Shown one piece after another: positions 33,140-41,103 of a stretch of DNA of 64,000 nucleotides. The stretch spans positions 1 through 64,000 of the forward strand of contig DASZTO010000044.1 of NCBI GenBank assembly GCA_035548175.1, given 5' to 3'. Source of the stretch: CALCHA01 sp035548175 (GTDB taxonomy: Bacteria > Planctomycetota > Phycisphaerae > WQYP01). Positions within the stretch are counted from its first letter, which is position 1, and every line of letters begins with the position of its first letter. The notes beneath the pieces were generated by a model. It ran no database searches. It saw nothing but the letters and a program-made list of their open reading frames with translations, and was not told where the DNA came from. The position numbers and the translations under genes are program-made.

Positions 33140-33500
33140 GGAAGGATGTGTGGTTTTCTTCGATGTATCGGGGGTGTTTTGCAAAAAACGTTGAGTTTTT
33201 GCCGTTGTGTTTTTGCAAACGTGGGGTTTTTGTGCTTGTGTATGAGGTTTTTGGGGAAATTCGACACAGCCACGGCCTCCGACTTAAACACGAAGTCACG
33301 AAGAGGTGAAGGACCACGAAGGGTTTTTCGGGGTTGGTGCATGGCGCAATGCTCCTTTTGTCTATAGAGGGAGCGTGCGCCCAGTTTGTGCGCACAGAGA
33401 CGAGGGGAGATTGGCGGTAAGGGGTTGGGGGTGCGGCGGTTGTGGAGGGAATTTTTTGCGGGGAATGGGCGCGGGGGTTGCCAGTTTGTGCGCGCGGGGG
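33140..33500 (-). repeat. Dispersed repeat, copy B
   Basis: Inverted, diverged copy of the 1578-1960 repeat, lying between ftsY and pyrC in their direction of reading. On the minus strand it carries GCGCACAAACTGGCAACC, CCCCTTACCG, GTCTCTGTGCGCACAAACTG, TCTATAGACAA, AAGGAG and an ATG at 33342, the CACGAAG units (33289-33320), CCCCAAAAACCTCATACACA and the GCAAAAACTCAACG + T6 hairpin near 33190. The order and spacing of blocks are the same as in copy A. The rest of 33000-33866 shows only tandem octamers and no convincing gene. Confidence 0.7.
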
Positions 33501-33511
33501 GGAGGGGGGGC

Positions 33512-33560
33512 GTCGAGTCGTGAAGTCGTTGAGTCGTGAAGTCGTTGAGTCGTTAAGTTG
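33512..33560. repeat. Octamer tandem array GTCGTGAA/GTCGTTGA
   Basis: Five units of exactly eight bases alternate: GTCGTGAA, GTCGTTGA, GTCGTGAA, GTCGTTGA, GTCGTTAA. It directly borders copy B of the dispersed repeat. Confidence 0.75.
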
Positions 33561-33866
33561 GGTTGGCGGGAGGGCGGGGTGGCGGGAACGGAGGTGGTTG
33601 AGGCCGGGCGGGATGGAAGATTTCGGGATTGGTGAGGGGGCATGGAAGGATGTCGGTGCCAGGACGGGCGTGAATGGACGCAACGGTGTAGATGCGAATT
33701 GCGGCCGCGGTGAAGTTGGTGTGGGTGAGGCGGCGCGCTCGGACGTGATGGAAGCGGCATAAGGAATGGCACGGGAGGTTATTGGCCGCGTTTTTCGATG
33801 AGTTTGCTGGTTTCGTTGCCTTCGGAGGTGCCGTCGGCGTGGAGGAAGAGGATGGGTGAGGAATCC

Positions 33867-34856
33867 TCAGGAGTTGGCGGGTTGGGGGGATTGGTCTTCG
33901 GCGAAGAGGGCTTCGACGAATTCGTCGGGGTCGAAGGGGGCGAGGTCTTCGGGTTTTTCGCCGAGGCCGATGAATTTGACGGGGAGTTCGAGCTGGTGTC
34001 GGATGGCGATGACGATGCCGCCCTTGGCGGTGCCGTCGAGTTTAGCGAGGAAGATGCCGGTGACCTGGACGGCCTTGAGGAATTCCTGAGCCTGTCGGAT
34101 GGCGTTCTGTCCGGTGGTGGCGTCGAGGACGAGGAGGACTTCGTGGGGCGCCCCGGGGATGCGTTTATCGATGACGCGGCGGATTTTGGTGAGCTCGCGC
34201 ATGAGGTTGTCCTGGGTGTGGAGTCGTCCGGCGGTATCGACGATGAGGACGTCGATGTTTCGGTTGACGGCGGCGTCGCAGGCGTCGAAGGCGACGGCGG
34301 CGGGGTCGGAGCCCATCTGGTGCTTGACGATCTGGACGCCGATGCGTTCGGCCCAGACGGAGAGCTGCTGGACGGCGGCGGCGCGGAAGGTGTCGCATGC
34401 GGCGACCATGACGGATTTGCCTTCGGACTGGAGATAGAAGGCGAGCTTGGCGATGGAGGTGGTTTTGCCGGCGCCGTTGATTCCGGAGACGAGGATGACG
34501 GTGGGCGCCTTTTCGGCGAAGCGGAGTTCGCGGGATTCGGGCGGCCAGTAGGATTTCATTTCGGCTTTGAGGAAGTCGAGGACTTCGTCGCCGCTGGCGA
34601 TTTTGGCGTCTTTCCAGGCGGCGTGGAGGTCGGCCATGATTTTGTCGGTGGCTTTGACGCCGAGGTCGGATTTGATGAGGCGTTGTTCGAGTTCGTCGAG
34701 GAGCTGCTGGTCGAGCTTGCGGCCGCGGAGGAGGGAGCGGAGTCCGCCGACGAAGGCGTTGCGGGTTTTGCTGAGGCCGGATTTAAGTTTATCGACGCTG
34801 GCCTGGACGGCCTCGGCGGTTTTGGAGAAGGCTTTTTTGATGAACCCGAAGGCCAT
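33867..34856 (-). CDS. ftsY: Signal recognition particle receptor FtsY
   Basis: A 329-residue SRP GTPase that docks ribosome-SRP complexes at the membrane. NG domain: helical N part (residues ~20-90), VILVSGINGAGKTTSIAKLA (G1), MVAACDTFRAAAVQQL (DTFRAAA), VLIVDTAGRLHTQDNLMREL (G3), IFLAKLDGTAKGGIVIAI (G4 TKLD-type with Ala-Lys), and PVKFIGLGEKPEDLAPFDPD. The acidic A domain is nearly absent; instead there is a short N-terminal amphipathic helix (MAFGFIKKAFSKTAEAVQAS). GGAG lies six bases before the ATG. Confidence 0.95.
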   Translation of the reverse strand: MAFGFIKKAFSKTAEAVQASVDKLKSGLSKTRNAFVGGLRSLLRGRKLDQQLLDELEQRLIKSDLGVKATDKIMADLHAAWKDAKIASGDEVLDFLKAEMKSYWPPESRELRFAEKAPTVILVSGINGAGKTTSIAKLAFYLQSEGKSVMVAACDTFRAAAVQQLSVWAERIGVQIVKHQMGSDPAAVAFDACDAAVNRNIDVLIVDTAGRLHTQDNLMRELTKIRRVIDKRIPGAPHEVLLVLDATTGQNAIRQAQEFLKAVQVTGIFLAKLDGTAKGGIVIAIRHQLELPVKFIGLGEKPEDLAPFDPDEFVEALFAEDQSPQPANS

Positions 34857-34925
34857 GGGGAACTCCGCGAGAGAGAGACGCGGAATTGTATACGCCCCGT
34901 GGAGGCGGGGTAAGGGTCGGGGGCG

Positions 34926-36569
34926 TTATTGCGCCGGGACGACCAGGGCGCCGCGGCGGCCGGCCCATTGGATGGCGCGGAGGCGGTACCAGGAGACGTG
35001 CGGTGCGGCGGCGCGGGGGAGCGCGGTGTCGGCGGCGGGAGTTGCGGAGGGGGAGTCGAGGGGCATGACGATGTGGACGGCGACCTGTGCGTCGTGGTTG
35101 AGGATGAGGTCGCGGCGGGTGAGTGCGAGGATGCCTCGGTGTTCGGTGGCCCATTCACGGAGAGCGAACCAGGAGGCGCCATCGCGGAAGAGCGTCCAGA
35201 CGTGCAGGCGGCCGTCGGTGTCGACGGCCAGGGTGGATTCGCCGGCCCAGGACATCGGCGGGCGCGCTTCGAGCAGGGTGGCGTTGGGAACGAAATCGCG
35301 GATGGAGCGTTCGACGGCTTGCCATTGGGCGGCGCGGTCGGCGGCCTCGGCTTCGAGGAGGTCGAAGGCGCGGAGGACGAGCGTGCCGGCGGAGGGGATG
35401 AGATCGGCGGGAGCGGGTTTGGGGGGGGCTGCGACGGGGGCGGAGCGGGCGGGGTTTTGAGGGAGGGGCGTGGGCGGAGTCGCCGGGCGCGCGGGCCGGA
35501 TGGGGGCGGGCGGTTCGGGGAGGGGGTCGAAGGCGGCGGCGAGTGCCTGGCGTTCCTCGGCGTCGAGGACGTGGCCGAGATGATCAAAGGGGACGTTGAC
35601 GGTGCGGGCGATTTCGCTGACGTGGTGGGAGACCTGCTGGAGGGCGTCTTCGACGGGGCGGGGGTCGAGGGGGGCGGCGGGGCGGGGGAGGGATTCGGAT
35701 GCGATTTCGGGATCGGTTTCGGGGTCGAGGGCGCCGGGGGCGAGTTCGTCGAGGAGGGCGGTCCAGATGGCGGGGATGTTGGCGGCGGGGAAGGCGGCGA
35801 CGCGGCGTGGTTCGGCGGGATCGGGGGAGGGGCGGAGGAGGGGGAGTTCGGTGCCGAGGAATTCACGTGCGGCGCGGTTGAGGCGGGCGTGGACGGCGGC
35901 GGGGTCGGCGGCGGGTCCTGGCGCCATGAAGGCATGGACGGAGCGTTTTTCGGAAGGGGCTGGGGGGATGACGGCAGCGCGTTTGAGTTGCTGGTAGGTG
36001 GCGACGAGGCCGTCGTTGTCGGTGGGGCAGACGACGAGCCATTGGGGGATACGGGCGGCGAGGGCGGTGAATTCGGAAGTGCCGGCGGCGGGCGCGGCGA
36101 TGAGCCAGAGTCCGACGGCGGGACGGAGGGTGAAGAGGGCGCGGGCGATCTGGAGATCGACGTTGCCAGTGGGTTCCGGGCGAACGGTGGGAAGATCGTC
36201 GACGGAGTCAGCGCCGGCGATTTCGATGATCCACTGGCGGGAATGGAAACCGAGGATGGCGACGGTGGTGGCGTGCTCGTGGGCGAGGGCGGCGGCGGCG
36301 GCGCGCAGGCCATGCCAACCGGTGTCGCCCTGGGCGATGGCGCCGCCGATGGCGAGATGGAGGAGGGCTTTGTCGGTGGGGGATTTTTGCGGCTGGGCGC
36401 TGGGCGGCTGGCGACGAGCGGGAGCGGTCGGCGGCGTGCGGCGGGGAGCGCCGGGGCCGGTGGGGCGGGCGCCGTCGAGGAAGAGGCGGGCGATGTCGGC
36501 CATGTTGCGCGCGGGGGGGGAATGGGGCGGTTGGCCGGTGGATTCTTCTGGGTGTTGGGTGTCGCTCAT
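34926..36569 (-). CDS. Proline-rich orphan protein downstream of ParA-CBM48
   Basis: A 547-residue protein I cannot assign. The first ~60 residues are disordered. A folded part follows: LLHLAIGGAIAQGDTGWHGL, ATTVAILGFHSRQWIIEIAG, then LWLIAAPAAGTSEFTALAAR and QWLVVCPTDNDGLVATYQQL. The last resembles the end of MinD/FleN-type ATPase domains but there is no P-loop, so a degenerate ATPase-like fold is possible. A long Pro/Ala linker leads to a C-terminal beta domain ending GRRGALVVPAQ. The start is chosen at 36569 (MSDTQHPEES); 36503 is an alternative. It lies after parA on the same strand, 105 bases away, across a repeat. Confidence 0.6.
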   Translation of the reverse strand: MSDTQHPEESTGQPPHSPPARNMADIARLFLDGARPTGPGAPRRTPPTAPARRQPPSAQPQKSPTDKALLHLAIGGAIAQGDTGWHGLRAAAAALAHEHATTVAILGFHSRQWIIEIAGADSVDDLPTVRPEPTGNVDLQIARALFTLRPAVGLWLIAAPAAGTSEFTALAARIPQWLVVCPTDNDGLVATYQQLKRAAVIPPAPSEKRSVHAFMAPGPAADPAAVHARLNRAAREFLGTELPLLRPSPDPAEPRRVAAFPAANIPAIWTALLDELAPGALDPETDPEIASESLPRPAAPLDPRPVEDALQQVSHHVSEIARTVNVPFDHLGHVLDAEERQALAAAFDPLPEPPAPIRPARPATPPTPLPQNPARSAPVAAPPKPAPADLIPSAGTLVLRAFDLLEAEAADRAAQWQAVERSIRDFVPNATLLEARPPMSWAGESTLAVDTDGRLHVWTLFRDGASWFALREWATEHRGILALTRRDLILNHDAQVAVHIVMPLDSPSATPAADTALPRAAAPHVSWYRLRAIQWAGRRGALVVPAQ

Positions 36570-36589
36570 TCCCGCGATCTCCAGATCAT

Positions 36590-36664
36590 TGCCGATTACC
36601 ATCGCCCATTGCCGATTGCTGAGGGTGCTCCCAATTGGCAATGGGCCATTGGCAATGGGCAATT
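36590..36664. repeat. ATTGGCAATGGG-type short repeat
   Basis: Repeated CCATTGGCAATGGG and CCCATTGCCGATT units, partly palindromic, fill the gap between the ParA-CBM48 stop and the orphan gene. The AT-rich islands break the GC-rich background, as at 12977-13012. Confidence 0.6.
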
Positions 36665-36674
36665 CCTTCTCTGT

Positions 36675-38045
36675 TCACACGACTTCCACGACGCTGTCGA
36701 GTTCGCCGAAGGGATTGGGTTCGGCGAAGCGGTTGTGGGGGTCGGCCTGCCAGCGGCCATCGACGACGAGGCGGTAGCGGTACTTGCCGGGCTTGATGCT
36801 GACGACGGCGCGGAAGGTGTCGTCGCCTGCGCCGGCCATGCGGACGGGGTTCCAGTTGTTGAAGTCGCCGGCGATGGCGACGTCGCGGGCGCTGGGGAAG
36901 TGGGCGACGAACATGAGGCCTTCGGGGACCTGGCGGACGCCGTAGAAGGCTTCGAGTTTCTGTCCGAGGGTGGCTTCGCGCGGGGCGGAGACGATGCCCA
37001 TGCCGCGTTGTGCGGCGGCGCGAACTTCATCGGCGCGGCGGGCGAGGACGCCGGCCTGGGCGGCTAGTTCCTGTCCGACGGCGCGCTGGCTGCGGCGGAA
37101 AGGAGCGTTGGGATTGACGTTGCCGAGCGGGGGAAGGGCGTCGCCGAGCTCGATGCCTTCCTGCACCGCTTCCATGGTTTCTTCGAGGGTGGCTTGGGCG
37201 GCGAAGAGGGCGGTTTCGAGGGTGGCGGCTTCGCGCGGTGCTTCGATGGCTTCGACGGCGCGGGCGACGTCGATGGTCATCCGCGGGGCGGGGCCCATGA
37301 GCTCGCGGGCGAGCTTCTGGAAGTCCTTGAAGCCTTTGCTGGCGGGGTCGTACTCGGTGATGGGCTGGCCGAAGCTGGCGGCTTCTTTGAGTTTCGTGTT
37401 GAAGTTGATGGTGGATTCCATGAGCAGTTCGCCGAAGCCGTCGCGGAGCTCGGCGAGGACTTCGCGGGCGAGCTTGGTGCGGATGTCGTAAAGGGTGGCG
37501 AGGATGCGGATGCGGAGGTCGTGGCGGCACTGCTTGCGGAGCTGTTCGAGAAGTTCGAGCTGCTTGGCGAGGCCATGGAGGGAGAAGTAGCCGGTCTCGA
37601 CGGGGATGAGGACGTCGGAGGAGGCGCGCATGGCGTTGAAGGTGAGCAGGCCGACGTTGGGGGGGCAGTCGATGATGCAGAAATCGTAATCGGCGGCGAC
37701 GCGGGCGAGGGCGTCGGAGAGGCGGTCCTGGCGGCCGGCGAGCCCGTGGAGTTCGGTTTCGAGGGCGGCGAGGGAGATCATGGAGGGGGCGAGGTCGAAG
37801 TTGGTGGCGATCTGCCAGGTGATGTCTTTGAGGGTGGCGGAGGCGCCGGGGGCGCGGAGGATGTCGTAGACGGAGCGTTCGATCTGCTGATCGGGGACGG
37901 CGAGTCCGACGGCGCAGTGGCCCTGGGGGTCCATATCGACGAGGAGGGTGCGTTGGCCCATGTGGGCGAGGCAGGCGGCGAGGTTGATGGAGCAGGTGGT
38001 TTTTCCGCAGCCACCTTTTTGGTTGATAAGGGAAATGGTTCTCAT
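36675..38045 (-). CDS. ParA-family ATPase fused to a glycogen-binding (CBM48/AMPK-type) domain
   Basis: A 456-residue protein. N-terminal ~260 residues: deviant Walker A INQKGGCGKTTCSINLAACL, LLVDMDPQGHCAVGL, Walker B DFCIIDCPPNVGLLTFNAMR, VLIPVETGYFSLHGLAKQLE, as in Soj/ParA. A helical middle (EAIEAPREAATLETALFAAQ onward) follows. The last ~84 residues (373-456) match a CBM48/AMPK glycogen-binding sandwich: VAIAGDFNNWNPVRM, KPGKYRYRLVVDGRWQADP and FGELDSVVEVV, with the FNNW and DGRW tryptophans. Such a domain would bring the ATPase to alpha-glucan. No ParB gene is nearby. Start ATG 38045; upstream Met codons are less likely. Confidence 0.85.
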   Translation of the reverse strand: MRTISLINQKGGCGKTTCSINLAACLAHMGQRTLLVDMDPQGHCAVGLAVPDQQIERSVYDILRAPGASATLKDITWQIATNFDLAPSMISLAALETELHGLAGRQDRLSDALARVAADYDFCIIDCPPNVGLLTFNAMRASSDVLIPVETGYFSLHGLAKQLELLEQLRKQCRHDLRIRILATLYDIRTKLAREVLAELRDGFGELLMESTINFNTKLKEAASFGQPITEYDPASKGFKDFQKLARELMGPAPRMTIDVARAVEAIEAPREAATLETALFAAQATLEETMEAVQEGIELGDALPPLGNVNPNAPFRRSQRAVGQELAAQAGVLARRADEVRAAAQRGMGIVSAPREATLGQKLEAFYGVRQVPEGLMFVAHFPSARDVAIAGDFNNWNPVRMAGAGDDTFRAVVSIKPGKYRYRLVVDGRWQADPHNRFAEPNPFGELDSVVEVV

Positions 38046-38325
38046 GGGTATGCATCCTTGCATCTGCACGGGCTCCCGGCATCACGGTCGCGCTTCCAGC
38101 GCGGCCCCCGTCCCTGGGCATCGCCTTCGCCGCTACAATACCACGGCCAATGGGCGCCCGGGAGCATTTCAGGCATCATCGGAGGGGGAGGGGGTTGCGC
38201 TTGAAGTTTTCGGGAGGTTTTCGGTGGGAGAGGGGCATTTTCAGTATTGCCGCGGGGGGTGAAGGGTGGCGGCAGGGGCGGATTGAGTAGGATTGAGTGG
38301 ATGGCTGGGGCGGGGGGTTTAACCT

Positions 38326-39891
38326 ATGATGGGGGCGGCTTTTGGTGATGCCAGCGCTATGCCGACGACGTTGAAAACGCCCGTGCCCGCTCCGGTGCTT
38401 CCTCCGGGGAAGCGGTGGAAGAAGCGGATGAAGCGGGTGGGATGGATTGGGTTGGGGTTTGTGGGGATGGGGGTGGTGGTGTTTTTCTTGTTGCCGGTGT
38501 GGATGTCCAATGCGCAGGGGCGGGCGTGGGTGCTGGAGCGGCTGAATGCGGGGGGAGGAGGGGCGCGGATTTCGTGTGATGACTGGTCGCTGTCGTGGTT
38601 CAAGGGGACGCGGATCAAGAACCTGGCGATCACGTTGCCGGACAATAGCCGGCTGCTGTTTTGCCCGCATGTGAAGACGGAGTTGACGCTGTGGGGGATT
38701 CTGCTGGGGAATTATGACCTGGGGGCGACGACGGTGGAGACGCTGCAGGTGAATCTGACGAAGTATGCGGATGGGACGACGTCGCTGGATGCGCGGGCCC
38801 CCCCCCCCATTTCCCCCCCCAATTCTACCCCCCCTACCGGGGGCGGTGGCGGGCGGGCGGCGCGCGGGACGGGGTTGCTGGAGCGGTTGCGGTCGTTGCG
38901 GGGGTCGTTGCAGGTGCAGTCGGCGGTGGTGACGGTGAATTCGGCGCGGGCGGGAGGCGGTGTGGGGGAATCGGTGACGTATACGGATGTGCGTGCGGCG
39001 GTGACGATAGCGTCGGCGGATGCGCCGTTTCATCTGGCGTTGACGGCGTCGGGACCGGGGCGGGATTTGTCGGTGAACGCGGTGTTGCCGGCGCCGGCGA
39101 GTTGGCCGCCGCGGCCGTGGGCGTTGCTGCAGGATGTGGACATATCGGCGACGAACATGCCGACGGGCTTGCTGTGCGATTGGCTGGGGATGGATCCGCG
39201 GTGGCAGCAGTCGCTGGGGCCGGCGATTGCGACGTTGTCGCTGGTGCATCATGCGGCGAGCGGGGAAAGCGGGGATGCGACGCTGGTGGTGCGGGGCTCG
39301 GATGGGCGGACGTTTGTGCAGGGGCGGGGGACGCTGCGGGTATCCGGGGAGCGGATGGAGATGGCGGTGGGGAGCGGCGGTGCGGCGTTGATGGCGTCGC
39401 CGCCGCTGGATCGGCTGCTGGGGCGGGTGAATCCGGTGTTTGGCTCGCTGCATGGGGCGGACGGGACGATTGAGGCGGAGGTGGAGGGATTGCGGGCGGC
39501 GGTGGGCGGGAAGGAGGCGGTGGCGACGGGGGAGGTGCGGGTGACGTTTCCGCAGGTGCACCTGGATCGGACGGGGGTGCTGAAGCAGCTGTTGGATGTG
39601 GCGGGGGTGGCGGAGGATGCGGGAGGGACATCGGCGGCGATCGTGGCGGAGGCGTCACCGCTGCGGCTGGAGGTGGGCGGGGGCGGGGTTTCGTACACGA
39701 ATTTTGTGCTGACGTTTCCGCCGCCGCCGGTGCGGGAACGGATGGTGTTCGGGGGGCAGGTGGATGGAGCTGGGGAAATGGAGCTATCGGCGACGGTGCC
39801 GCTGGCGCCTGGTCAGGGGCTGTCGGCGGGGACTGCGCAGGTGGGGATCACGGGCTCTGCGGAGCGGCCGGTGGTGGTGCTTCCGAAGTGA
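38326..39891 (+). CDS. AsmA-like membrane-anchored protein
   Basis: A 521-residue protein with one N-terminal span (GWIGLGFVGMGVVVFFLLPV) and a long beta-rich extracytoplasmic part. The opening after the span (MSNAQGRAWVLERLNAGGGG, ARISCDDWSLSWFKGTRIKN) has the AsmA/TamB-like lead in which a helix is followed by repeated beta strands. A homopolymer-rich codon tract at 38808-38834 encodes a Pro linker. The function is probably in envelope lipid transport or assembly, by analogy. The start is uncertain: ATG 38326, 38329 or 38359 have no clear ribosome-binding site. Confidence 0.5.
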   Translation: MMGAAFGDASAMPTTLKTPVPAPVLPPGKRWKKRMKRVGWIGLGFVGMGVVVFFLLPVWMSNAQGRAWVLERLNAGGGGARISCDDWSLSWFKGTRIKNLAITLPDNSRLLFCPHVKTELTLWGILLGNYDLGATTVETLQVNLTKYADGTTSLDARAPPPISPPNSTPPTGGGGGRAARGTGLLERLRSLRGSLQVQSAVVTVNSARAGGGVGESVTYTDVRAAVTIASADAPFHLALTASGPGRDLSVNAVLPAPASWPPRPWALLQDVDISATNMPTGLLCDWLGMDPRWQQSLGPAIATLSLVHHAASGESGDATLVVRGSDGRTFVQGRGTLRVSGERMEMAVGSGGAALMASPPLDRLLGRVNPVFGSLHGADGTIEAEVEGLRAAVGGKEAVATGEVRVTFPQVHLDRTGVLKQLLDVAGVAEDAGGTSAAIVAEASPLRLEVGGGGVSYTNFVLTFPPPPVRERMVFGGQVDGAGEMELSATVPLAPGQGLSAGTAQVGITGSAERPVVVLPK

Positions 39892-39918
39892 TGGGGTGTG
39901 GGCTGTTGGGTGCGGCGG

Positions 39919-40239
39919 CTAATCCACTGAGATGCGGTAACTGATCATCCACAGCTCGAGTTGATCGAGCCGCTGTTTCCAGCGCGATTTGAACTGCTTC
40001 ATCCAGCGCGTATGGGGAGCGGTGTCGGGGGCGTCAACGACCAGGCGCACGAGCGTGTCACGATAAATCGTGCCGCCGTGGCGCCAATGCCCTTCCACTT
40101 TTTGGGTTTCATAACTGGCGGCGCCAAAGTGTTCGACGATCTCCAGGAGCGCATCAGCCAACCACTCTCCGGGTACGTCGCGACCGTCGTTGAACTGGAG
40201 GGGGAACAGCACTTCGAATCGCCGCCACTTGCTGGGCAT
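39919..40239 (-). CDS. Orphan protein, second of an overlapping pair
   Basis: A 106-residue protein, MPSKWRRFEVLFPLQFNDGR onward, with FGAASYETQKVEGHWRHGGT and QFKSRWKQRLDQLELWMISY. I recall this pattern from conserved hypothetical proteins of planctomycetes and cyanobacteria but know no function. The ATG has AGGAAAG upstream. It overlaps the end of the preceding gene (40154-40411) by 86 bases in another frame, a long overlap suggesting coupled translation. Confidence 0.6.
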   Translation of the reverse strand: MPSKWRRFEVLFPLQFNDGRDVPGEWLADALLEIVEHFGAASYETQKVEGHWRHGGTIYRDTLVRLVVDAPDTAPHTRWMKQFKSRWKQRLDQLELWMISYRISVD

Positions 40240-40411
40240 ACGTGCTCTTTCCTTTGACGGTGAAGGGAATACCCTCGGCGGCCAGCGCTTCGACGGCGGG
40301 CTCGGGAATCAGGTGTTCGCCGCTGCGCAGGACCGTGCCGGAAAATCGGCCCAGCAAGAACGCCAGGGCCTTTTTCTCGGTCGAGCGGTTGGGGAAAGTA
40401 ATGGTGATCAT
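40154..40411 (-). CDS. Orphan protein, first of an overlapping pair
   Basis: An 85-residue protein: MITITFPNRSTEKKALAFLL, GRFSGTVLRSGEHLIPEPAV, EALAAEGIPFTVKGKSTYAQ, then a basic tail (RRSRRTRRVVG) encoded within the overlap. GGGAG lies eight bases before the ATG. No known domain; it looks like a small alpha/beta fold. The basic tail could be a by-product of reading across the second gene. Confidence 0.6.
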   Translation of the reverse strand: MITITFPNRSTEKKALAFLLGRFSGTVLRSGEHLIPEPAVEALAAEGIPFTVKGKSTYAQQVAAIRSAVPPPVQRRSRRTRRVVG

Positions 40412-40492
40412 ACGGGCTCCCGCAACATCGGTCTGACACGGGTCATTGTAGCAGGTCGAGCGGTTGGCCGGCGCGAGAGCTATACTGCGGTG

Positions 40493-41074
40493 ATGAATGG
40501 CGGGTGCATCACGACTTTTTGTGGGCGGCGGATCGATCCGCTGGCGGCGGGGGTTGGCGATATTGAGCTTGTGGACATCGCCCATGCGCTGGCGCTGACG
40601 TGCCGGTTCAAGGGGCATTGCCGGGTGTTTTATTCGGTGGCGGAGCACAGCGTGCGTGTGAGCCGGGCGCTCGAGGCGCGGGGGGCGTCGGCGGGGCTGG
40701 TGATCGCGGGGCTGATGCATGATGCGGCGGAGGCGTATTTGTCGGATGTGGGGGGCCCGATCAAGGGGCGTTTTTTTGTGATGCGGCGGGAGACGGGAGC
40801 GCGGGGCGAGGTGGAATCGTTTGGCGATGCCGAGGAGCGGCTGCTGGGGGTGATCGCCGAGGCGCTGGGGTTTCCGCGGATCGATTATGAGGAGGTGCGC
40901 TGGGCGGACATGGCGTTGCTGGCGACGGAGGCGCGGGACCTGTTTGGCATCGATGCGCATGCGTGGGGGGTGGGTGAGGCGGCGCTGGAAGAGCGCATCG
41001 AGCCATGGGAGTGGCAGCGAGCGGAGCGGGCGTTTCTGGAGCGGTTTGCGGAGTTGCGGGCGCGGCAGGGGTAG
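40493..41074 (+). CDS. HD-domain phosphohydrolase (YfbR-like)
   Basis: A 193-residue HD protein. Metal ligands: SVAEHSVRVSRALEARGASA (His), GLMHDAAEAYLSDVGGPIKG (His-Asp) and DMALLATEARDLFG (Asp). The start ITTFCGRRIDPLAAGVGDIE is that of the COG1896-type enzymes that act on deoxynucleotides. The likely substrate is a dNMP, but this is family knowledge. It is divergent from the overlapping orphan pair and convergent with the TlpA-like gene. Confidence 0.8.
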   Translation: MNGGCITTFCGRRIDPLAAGVGDIELVDIAHALALTCRFKGHCRVFYSVAEHSVRVSRALEARGASAGLVIAGLMHDAAEAYLSDVGGPIKGRFFVMRRETGARGEVESFGDAEERLLGVIAEALGFPRIDYEEVRWADMALLATEARDLFGIDAHAWGVGEAALEERIEPWEWQRAERAFLERFAELRARQG

Positions 41075-41103
41075 CTGCGGGGGAGGAGGGGGGTGGGGCG
41101 GGG

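Noticed and set aside
33740..33866. Protein-like run (PILFLHADGTSEGNETSKLI) just after ftsY, in another frame
   Set aside because: It reads like coding sequence but has no start codon or ribosome-binding site, and the frame overlaps the ftsY end; a remnant is possible but not supported.
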